NCBI GenBank assembly: GCA_934462715.1
Contig: CAKSIJ010000002.1
Span: forward strand, 177,174 to 241,173
Direction of reading: 5' to 3'
DNA length: 64,000 nucleotides
DNA from: an uncultured Clostridia bacterium
GTDB lineage: Bacteria > Bacillota > Clostridia > UBA1381
Positions 55,601 to 63,915 of this stretch are shown piece after piece. Each line of letters starts with the position of its first letter. The first letter of the stretch is position 1. The translations under genes were made by a program, and so were the position numbers. The notes beneath the pieces are model-generated. The model saw only the letters and a program-made list of their open reading frames with translations, was not told the DNA's origin and ran no database searches.

Positions 55601-55735
55601 ACCGTCGGAGTTCGGCGCCATATATATACCGTTTTCATATTTGCTCCAAGTGCTTTCCTTTGCTGCCGCAAACGCATTTTGCGGCAGTATTTGGCTCATC
55701 ATGGCACAGCAGAGAAATATACAAGTTTTTTTCAT
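52604..55735 (-). CDS. Secreted beta-helix protein with C-terminal LamG-like domain
   Basis: 1,043 residues with a signal peptide ending NAFAAA. Residues about 30-620 form a right-handed parallel beta-helix: IYMAPNSDGDGTKDKPL at the start, CRWPNKDYA as the family motif, then rungs (DAGVIYTGRQLTVLGNVIRYNYFHD in two parts, IYLDDMNSD, HGGLYNRFTDNLVMN). Next comes a fibronectin-like module near 660-760, a helical stretch near 780-860 and a C-terminal LamG-like domain (to residue 1043). It is paralogous to the 746-residue protein. Lyase or glycosidase activity on a plant polysaccharide is likely, substrate unknown. No SLH domain. GGAG precedes the ATG. Confidence 0.83.
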   Translation of the reverse strand: MKKTCIFLCCAMMSQILPQNAFAAAKESTWSKYENGIYMAPNSDGDGTKDKPLGSFEKLSGIISEMKKASCMPEDGLNIYMQGGNYEVTKSISFGEELSGTENSPVRFVARQGEKPVISGGIVLSESSFKSVTDKEVLKLLPQPDKVLAADISAYLGKYSDDYKSMDSSERTVYFGESPMTVCRWPNKDYAKTGEVMENENTHFKFVVDDSRVKRWKNEKNGMMFGYFAFTWAAERRKIVEVDTENLAIKSNERAEYGISANKPYYVYNLLSELDYPGEYYFDADKGMLYIIPFENTQTSKKNTDIKVSLLTKTMLDMKSAHNIEFSGLTFENSMGLAVNMDNKCKNVAFKGCVFKNINSGLIVDGYDNLLTGCDFYNIMRRPVTLSGGDRVTLTNGNNTVINCKFRDCNIVGRTNTAYIMTNGCGDVVSHCEFVGSPHTALSLNGNENVVEYNEFYNNMTDGAEDAGVIYTGRQLTVLGNVIRYNYFHDNADTQGMIYLDDMNSDFNIYGNVFANCAKSVFIHGGLYNRFTDNLVMNTKKTGISVIINGSSGNQIMTETPNNTYLQSLAPYAWKNPPWDRYSEILKFIDNDKYLVYNSSGVPLLPTYGTVISDNVFYNPKDVLNISMAEFVSDVTEVSDNQMISAEENPDFEIPEKFKEVMSKSGIYEDENRSFVKELKSFSLIGPENKSENVAADEVMFEWEKVDDAKNYLFTLSTDKDFKNIISNKLVNKNYVTIEKLNYSNTRYFWKVKALPNVIKNMADVQPVECREEYYTFLTTKKAILNKTKVSEFIETAVARSAGLEEGGAPGELKEGTQKQIENLIAEAKNMEKNENVSQKEIDAWVESANSQFESLYYRRNPEYYDLTPALKNVMLWSVEPNTTMMDGGRMIQRKSREDVFGLRDKIASHMIMRFDLKTDTLQSWIGFGLRAQNGPDLVAWGGNPQYCIIIKEDMIELQRFGGKHFLVEYPNEYVKAGETHSYELGAENMDDGSVKLRMLVDGKNVFEYTDNDGSQIVNSGYFSIYNTGAKMAVEVSEYSLDK

Positions 55736-55744
55736 AGCAATCTC

Positions 55745-57010
55745 CTATTCTTTTATGTATCTGCAAAACGACTTATATGTATAGTCCTCCGTTTCCGGAG
55801 CGTCAATCGTGTTTGTGACGGTAAGCTCCGCCGTACCCGACGGAAGCTCCTCCTCCTTAACGCTTAATTTCAAAAGTTTTCCGTCCTTTGAGTATGCGGC
55901 ATTGAACAAATATACCTTTATTTTGCTCATGGTATAATTTGCTGCCTTTACGTTTGAATTTATCTTTCCGTTTTCAACCGTAACTACAGGCTGTGTAACG
56001 TAAAGCGGCTTATCCTCCGTTGAAAATTCAATCGAGTACGGCGTAAGCTTTTTGCCGTTATCCGACATTATACTCTCTCCGCAATCAAGAGTGTATTTTT
56101 CACCGTATTCAAGTCCTGCCGGAAATTTAATATCAAAGCCTTTTTCCGTTGCCGAAGCCTCACATTCGATTTTTGTTCCTTTGCTGTTTTTAACCGTCAC
56201 ACCGTCAAACACGGCATCGGCGGCGGCTTTCCATGACGTTTCAACCGATATAACCGTATCGGTTCTTACGTTCTCATCTCCGTCATTTACAGATGAAGCC
56301 GTAACTCTGTAGCTGTCATCGTATATTCTTATGTAGTCAACATAATGTATTTCGGAATCTGCCTTGTCCAAGATCGGCATCATCATAAATTTCCACAGTT
56401 TGCTTGCCTTTCGGTTATAAACGAAATTCAAAGGCTTCATTGTCACCTCGTCAATATCGTCTCCCGAAACCGTAATGTCGTACTGATAGGTTACAAAATT
56501 GATATTCAGCTTAACGGTATACCATTTATCCTTTTCAAGAATCACTCCCGTGCCGGCTCCGCCTTCGCCCGACTGTCCTGCGCCATAATACAGCTCTCCG
56601 TTATTGACGGGCAGATTTACAAAAGATGTTTTATCATTGCTCAAAATTTCAAACATATTCTTAAACAAATCCCCGTCGCCGGTATGCATAAATCTGAACT
56701 CAAAGACTATATCGCTTTTCCCTGTGAAGTCGATATAATCGTTAAACACAGCGCCAAATGAACGATATTGAAATCCGCTGTCGCGTGACAGCTTGATACT
56801 GCCGTTTTCCAAACATCCGCCGGCGGGCATCGGCTCGGGATTGCCGTTTAGAAATTTGTTCCAGCAGGACATATCGTCATTGCCGTCAAACTCGGCATTC
56901 CAGATAATATTGTTTTTGTTTATCTCATCTTCCGCAAATGAATTTATGCAGTATGCCTGACATAACAATATTACCGATAAAACTGTAAAGATTTTTATAA
57001 TCGTTTTCAA
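55745..57010 (-). CDS. Secreted LamG-like carbohydrate-binding protein
   Basis: 421 residues with a signal peptide ending NSFAED. Residues about 35-225 are one LamG-like module (WNAEFDGNDD at the start, DKWYTVKLNINF, IHYVDYIRIYDD at the end) homologous to the two modules of the esterase at 42453-45701. An Ig-like domain and C-terminal beta part follow. It probably binds carbohydrate and has no visible catalytic site. The start is TTG at 57010 with AAGGAG 8 bases upstream. It directly follows the binding-protein gene (12-base gap). Confidence 0.75.
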   Translation of the reverse strand: MKTIIKIFTVLSVILLCQAYCINSFAEDEINKNNIIWNAEFDGNDDMSCWNKFLNGNPEPMPAGGCLENGSIKLSRDSGFQYRSFGAVFNDYIDFTGKSDIVFEFRFMHTGDGDLFKNMFEILSNDKTSFVNLPVNNGELYYGAGQSGEGGAGTGVILEKDKWYTVKLNINFVTYQYDITVSGDDIDEVTMKPLNFVYNRKASKLWKFMMMPILDKADSEIHYVDYIRIYDDSYRVTASSVNDGDENVRTDTVISVETSWKAAADAVFDGVTVKNSKGTKIECEASATEKGFDIKFPAGLEYGEKYTLDCGESIMSDNGKKLTPYSIEFSTEDKPLYVTQPVVTVENGKINSNVKAANYTMSKIKVYLFNAAYSKDGKLLKLSVKEEELPSGTAELTVTNTIDAPETEDYTYKSFCRYIKE

Positions 57011-57022
57011 TTCACATTCTCC

Positions 57023-58474
57023 TTATTTTGAATTTTTTAAAAACTCATCAACCTGCTTTTGCAGTTCATCTCTTACCTTTTCGATTCCCGCCTGCTTCAG
57101 CTCGGCAATGTAGCTGTCCCAATATGCGTCGGGATCCTCGGCGCCAGTTTTCACGATTTTATACTTTGATATAACATTTTCAATCTGTGAAATTTCGGTT
57201 CTCAGATCGGAATTGTCAAAGGTGAAGCCCAAAAGCTTTGATTTTTTAGCTTCATCATTCATCTTCTTTGTATCCTCCCAATCCTTGTCGCTCTGGTCGC
57301 CGACAAAATATGCGTTAAACTGTGAACCCAAAATCCACGGCTGAATACAATATCCACTGTCCTGAACAAGCTCTATACGGTCTTCACCGGTTTTATTATA
57401 GTGCTTGCCCTCTATTCCGTAACACAGCAAATTGAACATTTCCTTATCGGTATTTAAAAGCTCGATAAGCTCAAATGCCTTTTCGGGGTGCTTTGAACCG
57501 TCATAAATTCCGGTCATGGCAGTCAGGGACGCACCCGGTAACAAGTAAGGCTCTGCAATGCACTGAGAAACAATCTCAAAGCTTCTTGTTGATGATCCCT
57601 CTTTATCTCCGCCCGGCTTGTAGTTATTAACCTCTATACCGTATTTTCCGCTTTTCTGATCCTGCGAATCGTCGTTTACGCTGACAATATCCTTTCTTAT
57701 ATAGCCTTTTTTAAACCATTCGTTAAGCTTCTTTGCTTTTTGCTTTGAATCCTCACACTCCATCATAATTTCGCATTTAGCATTATTGTTATCGTCTACG
57801 GTAACAACCACGCCGCTTGTCTGGAAATCAAAGAATGTCGGGTCGTCATATGACGCGAACGAATCCAATCCCCAGTCGGATCTGAAAGGATACATTCCCG
57901 GTTCGTTGTTTTTAAGCTCTTCAAGCAGCGGCTCTATGTCCTCCGTACCTTTAAGACTGGTTATATCCCAGCCGTATTTTTCTACAATGCCCTTTTGGAA
58001 TATCAGACATCGCTGCGTTGCCATTATCTGATAATTCGGCACTGCATATATTTCCCCGTCACGGGTTGCGTCCTCCCACACATAGTCAGGTATTTCGTCT
58101 TTCAGCTTTGAATTTTTAAGTAAATCGTTTAACGGATACAGACACTCCATGTCAACACAGGTATTGTATCTGTTTAAAAATCCTGTAAACATCAAGTCAA
58201 AATCGGTATCGGCTGTCATATTCATTTTCATTCGTTCCTCATATGCGCCGAAATCCAATATTTGCAAATCCAGCTGTGCATTGATTTTTTCTTTCAGTCT
58301 TTTGTTAAACTCCTCCAGTACAACAGCGGTATCCTTTTGAGGATCGCACGGTATAAACCATTTCAATGTCACCGTTTCACCGGTATTCTCCGATTTCTTT
58401 CCCGATGTACAACCCGAAGCCGCCGATACTAAGCAGCTTACCGCAAGAATAATTGCCAAATTTTTCTTTTTCAT
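57023..58474 (-). CDS. Sugar ABC transporter solute-binding lipoprotein
   Basis: 483 residues with lipobox SAASGC near residue 22, so it is a membrane-anchored lipoprotein. The family 1 extracellular binding protein fold is shown by VTLKWFIPCDPQKDT, the central MYPFRSDWGLDSF segment and the C-terminal helical lobe. It resembles LplA/YtcQ-type proteins that serve oligosaccharide importers. The two permeases lie directly upstream on the same strand, giving a complete CUT1 importer apart from the ATPase, which must be supplied elsewhere (often a shared MsmX-type protein). Confidence 0.92.
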   Translation of the reverse strand: MKKKNLAIILAVSCLVSAASGCTSGKKSENTGETVTLKWFIPCDPQKDTAVVLEEFNKRLKEKINAQLDLQILDFGAYEERMKMNMTADTDFDLMFTGFLNRYNTCVDMECLYPLNDLLKNSKLKDEIPDYVWEDATRDGEIYAVPNYQIMATQRCLIFQKGIVEKYGWDITSLKGTEDIEPLLEELKNNEPGMYPFRSDWGLDSFASYDDPTFFDFQTSGVVVTVDDNNNAKCEIMMECEDSKQKAKKLNEWFKKGYIRKDIVSVNDDSQDQKSGKYGIEVNNYKPGGDKEGSSTRSFEIVSQCIAEPYLLPGASLTAMTGIYDGSKHPEKAFELIELLNTDKEMFNLLCYGIEGKHYNKTGEDRIELVQDSGYCIQPWILGSQFNAYFVGDQSDKDWEDTKKMNDEAKKSKLLGFTFDNSDLRTEISQIENVISKYKIVKTGAEDPDAYWDSYIAELKQAGIEKVRDELQKQVDEFLKNSK

Positions 58475-58511
58475 TTTTTTCTCTCCTTAAATTTTATAAA
58501 TATTTTGTATT

Positions 58512-58536
58512 TTGCGGTTTTATAGGCAATCCGCAA
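58512..58536 (-). other. Intercistronic hairpin before the binding-protein gene
   Basis: TTGCGG (58512-58517) and CCGCAA (58531-58536) lie between the permease stop and the binding-protein start. With no T tract, it may stabilise the downstream message, which would raise binding-protein levels over the permeases. Confidence 0.45.
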
Positions 58537-58568
58537 CAGCCTTTGATAACTTTTTTCGCTGCAGTTCT

Positions 58569-59447
58569 TTAACCCTTAACACTTCCGACGGTAAGACCCT
58601 TTACAAAATACTTTTGGAAGAACGGGAATACCAAAAGCGCTGGTCCGGCAACAACAACCGCCATTGCCATTCTTGTAGCCTCTGCCGGAATATCCGATAT
58701 ATTCATATTAACCGTGTTTGCGCTTGAATTCATCGACTGAAGCACATCAAGGTTTTGCAGTATTCTTTGCAGCAGATACTGTAAGCTTATAAGATTTTGA
58801 TTGTTTATGTACAGCATTGACGCCATCCAGTCGTTCCACTTTGCCAGAAAGGTAAGCAATGCAATGGTTGCCAAAACCGGCTTTGACAAAGGAAGTATTA
58901 TTCTGAAAAATACAGCATACTCGCTTGCTCCGTCTATATACGCAGACTCGGTAATAGATGACGGAATATCCTTAAAAAACGTTCTCATCATGAATATGTT
59001 CCACGGACTTATCAGCGACGGGATAATGTACACCAATATTGTATCGTCCAAATGAAGGTATCTCGTTATCAATATATAGGTCGGTACCAGACCTCCGCTG
59101 AAAAGCATTGTAAAGTAGTAATAAAAGGATATTTGCTTTTTTCCGAGCATTGATCTGCTTATGAGCGGATATGCCGCCATTGCGGTAAGCAGGGTTGCCA
59201 GAACCATCGACACAGCCGAAAATATAAACGTAACCTTATATGCGTTGATTACCGAGTGCGGATTTGAAAAGACATATCTGTATGCCGATAAATCCAGCTT
59301 GCTCGGTATGAGCTTATATCCGCTTGCAATAATTTCTTTCTCGCTTGTAAGCGATATTGTCACAAGCATTACAAACGGAATTATCACACATAGACTTATA
59401 ATTATAAAAATAAGATTAAGAATAATCTGTCCTCTTTTTCTTTTCAT
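58569..59447 (-). CDS. Sugar ABC transporter permease (YtcP/LplC type)
   Basis: 292 residues with six predicted membrane segments. The permease-ATPase contact loop (EAA motif) is ESAYIDGASEYAVFFRIILPLSKPV in two halves with the conserved Gly. An AAAGGAG site precedes the ATG. It pairs with the LplB-type permease encoded 48 bases upstream. C-terminal GLTVGSVKG is typical of this subgroup. Confidence 0.93.
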   Translation of the reverse strand: MKRKRGQIILNLIFIIISLCVIIPFVMLVTISLTSEKEIIASGYKLIPSKLDLSAYRYVFSNPHSVINAYKVTFIFSAVSMVLATLLTAMAAYPLISRSMLGKKQISFYYYFTMLFSGGLVPTYILITRYLHLDDTILVYIIPSLISPWNIFMMRTFFKDIPSSITESAYIDGASEYAVFFRIILPLSKPVLATIALLTFLAKWNDWMASMLYINNQNLISLQYLLQRILQNLDVLQSMNSSANTVNMNISDIPAEATRMAMAVVVAGPALLVFPFFQKYFVKGLTVGSVKG

Positions 59448-59495
59448 TGTCTGATTTCTCCTTTCAATTCGGGTAATTGAGTTTTTAATACCTTT

Positions 59496-60446
59496 TTAAA
59501 ACAGGCTTCTTTCCGGGTCGATTTTTCCCACAATTTTATTGACGGTAACAACAAAGATAAAACCGACAACAGATTGCAGCAAGCCGACTGCCGAGGAAAT
59601 TGACATATCGCCTATTTCTTTCATTGTTCTGAATATATAGGTATCAAGCACGTCGGTTGTTTCGTACAATGCTCCGACATCTCGCGTTACCTGATAGAAC
59701 AGTCCGAAATCTGCTCTGAAAATATTTCCGATACTTAAAATGAAAAGAATTGTTATAATCGGAATCAAGGAGGGTATCGTTATGTTCCATATCTTTTGCA
59801 GCTTGTTCGCCCCGTCAAGTTCAGCTGCCTCAAAAATCTGCGAATCGATTCCCATAAGTGCCGCATAATACATGACGGTATTCATTCCGACACCCTTCCA
59901 AACCGACACAACGGTCAGAATCCCGGGCCACAGCTTCGGCGAATTGTACCACTGCACCGCAGGCAAGCCGATTTTTGTGAGAAATTTGTTTATCGTTCCG
60001 TATTCCGGATTTAAAAATATGTAGGCTATATATCCGACAACAACCCACGATATGAAGTTCGGCGTTATCAGACACGACTGATAGGTTTTTATTGCCGTTC
60101 TGCTTTTAACGTCAAACAGCATTACCGCAAGTATAACCGCAGCGACAATCCCGGCAACTATAAACAGCATATTCATGCATATCGTATTTCTCGCCACTCT
60201 CCAAAAATCGTCCGATTTTATAAGAAAGTCGAAATTTTTAAGTCCTACCCATTCACTTCCGAATATTCCCCGCCGGTATTTATAATCCTTAAAGGCTATA
60301 ATTATACCGAACATCGGTATGTAACTGAACACAAATACCAACAGCATAGGTATTGCTTCAAGCGACATGAGCTGCCAGAAGTTTTTTGTCAGCCTTGTTT
60401 TTTTACGTTTCTTTTGACCGGTTTGAACTGTAACGCTTTTATTCAT
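59496..60446 (-). CDS. Sugar ABC transporter permease (LplB type)
   Basis: 316 residues, six membrane segments, with the EAA loop EAAELDGANKLQKIWN and the N-terminal start of the LplB group (LEAIPMLLVFVFSYIPMFG). GGAGGG lies before the ATG at 60446. It is the first gene of the long minus-strand operon that continues to 42453 and lies divergent from the two-component genes. Confidence 0.93.
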   Translation of the reverse strand: MNKSVTVQTGQKKRKKTRLTKNFWQLMSLEAIPMLLVFVFSYIPMFGIIIAFKDYKYRRGIFGSEWVGLKNFDFLIKSDDFWRVARNTICMNMLFIVAGIVAAVILAVMLFDVKSRTAIKTYQSCLITPNFISWVVVGYIAYIFLNPEYGTINKFLTKIGLPAVQWYNSPKLWPGILTVVSVWKGVGMNTVMYYAALMGIDSQIFEAAELDGANKLQKIWNITIPSLIPIITILFILSIGNIFRADFGLFYQVTRDVGALYETTDVLDTYIFRTMKEIGDMSISSAVGLLQSVVGFIFVVTVNKIVGKIDPERSLF

Positions 60447-60483
60447 TAACGTTTTCCCTCCATTGTTTTTTGTTTATGTTTAA

Positions 60484-60551
60484 AGTATAGCACAACATTC
60501 TCTTTTGCGAAATGCACTTTGATACTTTTTTAATTGTACTTTTTTAACTTT
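60484..60551 (-). promoter_or_regulatory. Operon promoter with 14-bp direct repeats
   Basis: The minus-strand -10 is TATACT (60484-60489), but the -35 at 17 bases is poor (TTTCGC). Immediately upstream, TACTTTTTTAA occurs twice at a 14-base period (from 60523 and 60537). A consensus -10, a weak -35 and direct repeats just upstream are what an activator-dependent promoter looks like; the divergent response regulator is the obvious candidate activator. Confidence 0.55.
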
Positions 60552-60563
60552 ATTTCAAATCGC

Positions 60564-60592
60564 TTGACTGTGAGTTTTTTTAATGCTATAAT
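60564..60592 (+). promoter_or_regulatory. Promoter of the two-component genes
   Basis: TTGACT (60564-60569), 17 bases, TATAAT (60587-60592): a near-consensus promoter about 90 bases before the response regulator start. Confidence 0.75.
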
Positions 60593-60681
60593 TTAATTAT
60601 TGTTCATGGTGATGTATTTTGACATCTTTTTGGCAGAACATTATTCGATTATCCGTTTAACACTGTGAAAGGAGAAAATCA

Positions 60682-62154
60682 ATGCTGAAACTTATTATTA
60701 TTGAGGATGAAACCTCTGTTCTTGACGTTTTAAAAACTCTTATTTCAAAGGCAGACAGCCGTTTTGAAATATGCGGATTATTTTCAAATGCAGAGGACGC
60801 CGCCGATTATATAAGCAATCACCCTGTTGACGCAGTAATTTCAGATATATGTCTTTGCGGCATGAGCGGACTTGATTTTTTCAAAATTTGTCACGAAAAG
60901 CGTCCCGATATTGTTCTTGCGGCAATCAGTGCCTACAGCAAATTCGAGTATGCACAGGACGCTATAAAATACGGAGTTGCGGCATATATGCTCAAGCCTA
61001 TAACTATGGCAAAAACAAAAGAGCTGCTCGCCGCTGTCTATGATAAAATATCCAAGATTTCGCCAAGTTCCTCCTTTTGCGATTTGGGCAATAATGCGGA
61101 GCGTATTCAGATAATTTCCGAAATGCTTGCCAAAACCGATAATTCTTTCGGTGATTTCTTTGAAAAATTGGCTAAGACGGACGTTGTTACCTCCCCGGAG
61201 CTTTGCAAGTGTGCGGTATTATCGGCGACAATTCCCGATTCCGATACATTTTTCAAGCTGCACGATAAATACAATCAGGCTCAGATATTTAACATTGTTG
61301 AAAAACTGACATACGTCAATGACGATTCATTTTTCTCGGTTTTATACAACTATCAGCTGAATAAATTCAAAATACTGATATTTACCAAAAAGCTTTTTTC
61401 TTTTGAAGAATTGCAGTGTGAATTGAACTCGTTCATTGAAACGGCAACCGAGAATTTCTTTGAATATTTACATCTTAAGGTTGAGTTTAAGGTGGAAAAC
61501 ATTTCCTCCGACATATACGATTTTCATTTGTTTATGCAAAACGGTCTGACGCCGTATACCTGCGCAACATTGGTAATTCAGTCAATATATTCAATGGATA
61601 TGAACACTGCCGTTTCGTACCTGAACAGCTTTACCGATTTATTCAAAAGCAACACGGCGTATCTCAACACCTTTTACAATCATATCGGCAATGCCATATC
61701 GCAAATATTGGGTGTTAACGAGGATATTTCAAAGCTTGAAGCAGAGGCGGCGTACAACAAAATACTTGCCAACATCAAATACGTCCTGCCAAAGCACATG
61801 ACGGACGGAAACGCAATTGACGCCGCCATAGAATATATCGAAAAAAACATAGCCTCCGACATTTCGCTTGAATCGACCGCCTCGCATTGCTTTTTATCTC
61901 CCACATATTTCAGTATGTGCTTTAAAAACAAAACCGGAAAGACCTTTTCAAGCTATCTTTCGGAGCTTCGTCTGAACAAGGCTAAGGCTCTGCTTTCTCA
62001 GACGGATATACCGATAAACAGAGTTGCCGAATTGTGCGGATTCAACAGTGCGTCATATTTTCACAGGTTTTTCAAGCGCTCAATCGGCATGACTCCGCTC
62101 AATTACAAAAACAGTGCGCACGAATCGAAAGAACCGGAGGGGGACTCCCAATGA
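60682..62154 (+). CDS. Response regulator, YesN type (AraC output domain)
   Basis: 490 residues. The receiver domain (residues 1-120) has acidic pocket Glu8/Asp9, phosphoacceptor Asp55 in VISDICLCG and Lys in MLKPI. A middle region of about 250 residues is followed by an AraC-type double helix-turn-helix (residues about 385-480: LESTASHCFLSPTYFSMCFK, then INRVAELCGFNSASYFHRFFK). This is the YesN layout used to control carbohydrate uptake operons. GGAG lies before the ATG. It overlaps its kinase gene by 4 bases (ATGA). It is divergent from an LplB/LplC/binding-protein operon that it probably activates. Confidence 0.95.
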   Translation: MLKLIIIEDETSVLDVLKTLISKADSRFEICGLFSNAEDAADYISNHPVDAVISDICLCGMSGLDFFKICHEKRPDIVLAAISAYSKFEYAQDAIKYGVAAYMLKPITMAKTKELLAAVYDKISKISPSSSFCDLGNNAERIQIISEMLAKTDNSFGDFFEKLAKTDVVTSPELCKCAVLSATIPDSDTFFKLHDKYNQAQIFNIVEKLTYVNDDSFFSVLYNYQLNKFKILIFTKKLFSFEELQCELNSFIETATENFFEYLHLKVEFKVENISSDIYDFHLFMQNGLTPYTCATLVIQSIYSMDMNTAVSYLNSFTDLFKSNTAYLNTFYNHIGNAISQILGVNEDISKLEAEAAYNKILANIKYVLPKHMTDGNAIDAAIEYIEKNIASDISLESTASHCFLSPTYFSMCFKNKTGKTFSSYLSELRLNKAKALLSQTDIPINRVAELCGFNSASYFHRFFKRSIGMTPLNYKNSAHESKEPEGDSQ

Positions 62155-63854
62155 AAAGCAAATACAATTCAATAATAAATGCCATTTCAACCTACAGAAG
62201 CCACAGTATTTTCTTTAAATATATAAGGATATTCTTTGTCACACTGTTTGTTCCCTTTCTGGTAATAAATATCCTTATTTTTGCAAACAACGTATTTGCG
62301 GTAAAGGACAAAATGCAGTCCTCATCGGAACAAACGTTAATGAAAGGTACGCTTTTTATTGACGAGCTTTTAAATAATACCGATAAATATGTCAGCAGTA
62401 TTATCAACTCCGATGAAGCTGTGTATTTTTTGAACTGTCATCTTTTTAACGGTTCGCCTATGGACAGCACTGCGATTTCCGGCGATATATACGATATGCT
62501 CCACTCTATAAAAAACAATAACGACTATTACTCTTCAATCCATTTCTTCAGCGAGTATAACGATTACTATATTTCTACCAACGGCAGTAATTTTTCCGAG
62601 GGCTTTTATGACAGATACTGCGTTGTTAAGTACATACAGAACTCAAAAAAGAGCTACACCGCCATGCTTTCGCCGGGAATCCTTACAATTTGCTATGCCC
62701 TGCCGAAGGAAGGAGCAATATTTTTTAATATAAGCCTTGAAAAAATATTTTCCGATATGGACGATTACAATAATTATCCCAATTCCTTTTTTATACTTAC
62801 GCTGAATCCGGATACGGTTATTTTTTCCGGCAACGAAACGATTTCGTCTGTCGGCTCGCCTATCGATGTACAGCAGCTCATGCGCAGAGCAATATTTTCT
62901 CAATCAAAGGTTGATTACGAAAATATGACGGTTTTTCATTGTATTCCGAAAAGCGAGTACCGTGCGCAATTAATTGTACCTTTAAGAACATCGCTTCTGT
63001 TTTTGCTGCTCTCGGTAATAATGATGCTGCTGATTACCTTTGTCGCTTCATTCAAGCTTTACGAATCAATCGTTCAGGTTGTATCGCTGAGTAATTTTCA
63101 AAATAACGACAAACAAAACGCAAACGAGCTTGTCACCCTTACAAACTTTATACTCGACAATGTGCAGCACAGCAAAAACCTCGAATATGAGCTTTCCGGG
63201 AAAATATCAAAGCTCCGCAGGTCACAGTCGATTGCTTTGCAGACGCAATTAAATCCGCACTTTCTTTTTAACACACTGAACCTCATTTCATGCTATGTGC
63301 TTGAAAAGGACTATGAGGATACTCCGATTATAACCATGATAGATAATCTTTCGGAAATATTGCGCTATTCTCTCGACACCGACCACTATCTTGTGCCGAT
63401 AAGCGAAGAAATTGAAATATCTAAAAAATATGTTGTAATTGAAAATCTGAAACACAAAAATGCAGTAAAAACAGTATGGAATATAAGCGGCTCCGTTTCG
63501 GATAAAAAGGTACTTAAAATGATATTGCAGCCGGTTTTGGAAAACGCTTTCAAATACGGCGCATTAAAACAGCGTGAAAGAGAACCGTATATAGAGGTCA
63601 GCATTTCGTCCGATGATAATACAACCGTCATCTCGGTTATTGATAACGGACCTCAGATACCTCCCGAAAAGCTCGCACAAATTCGTGCGGAAATGATTAA
63701 TGAAGATATTCAAAGCAAGCATATAGGTCTTAGAAATCTTCACCACAGAATACAGCTTCTTTTCGGTCAAAACTACGGCTGTGATATAAAATCCGAAAGC
63801 AGCTTCACAACCGTTACGATTACCATTCCGAATATAGTTAATGACAGCTTCTGA
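62151..63854 (+). CDS. Sensor histidine kinase, YesM type
   Basis: About 567 residues. Membrane segments lie at residues about 23-50 and 285-308, enclosing an extracellular sensor domain of about 230 residues. The cytoplasmic part has the His-kinase motif LQTQLNPHFLFNTLN with the phospho-accepting His, and the ATPase N-box LQPVLENAFKYG. It should sense an extracellular or transported sugar and phosphorylate the response regulator. The start at 62151 has GGAGGGGG upstream; the in-frame reading from 62034 would lie within the regulator gene. The stop is at 63854. Confidence 0.95.
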   Translation: MKSKYNSIINAISTYRSHSIFFKYIRIFFVTLFVPFLVINILIFANNVFAVKDKMQSSSEQTLMKGTLFIDELLNNTDKYVSSIINSDEAVYFLNCHLFNGSPMDSTAISGDIYDMLHSIKNNNDYYSSIHFFSEYNDYYISTNGSNFSEGFYDRYCVVKYIQNSKKSYTAMLSPGILTICYALPKEGAIFFNISLEKIFSDMDDYNNYPNSFFILTLNPDTVIFSGNETISSVGSPIDVQQLMRRAIFSQSKVDYENMTVFHCIPKSEYRAQLIVPLRTSLLFLLLSVIMMLLITFVASFKLYESIVQVVSLSNFQNNDKQNANELVTLTNFILDNVQHSKNLEYELSGKISKLRRSQSIALQTQLNPHFLFNTLNLISCYVLEKDYEDTPIITMIDNLSEILRYSLDTDHYLVPISEEIEISKKYVVIENLKHKNAVKTVWNISGSVSDKKVLKMILQPVLENAFKYGALKQREREPYIEVSISSDDNTTVISVIDNGPQIPPEKLAQIRAEMINEDIQSKHIGLRNLHHRIQLLFGQNYGCDIKSESSFTTVTITIPNIVNDSF

Positions 63855-63915
63855 AAACAATACAGATATGCCGTCTGATAAATACTAATATTGCATAAAC
63901 AAAAAACTGTCGGAG

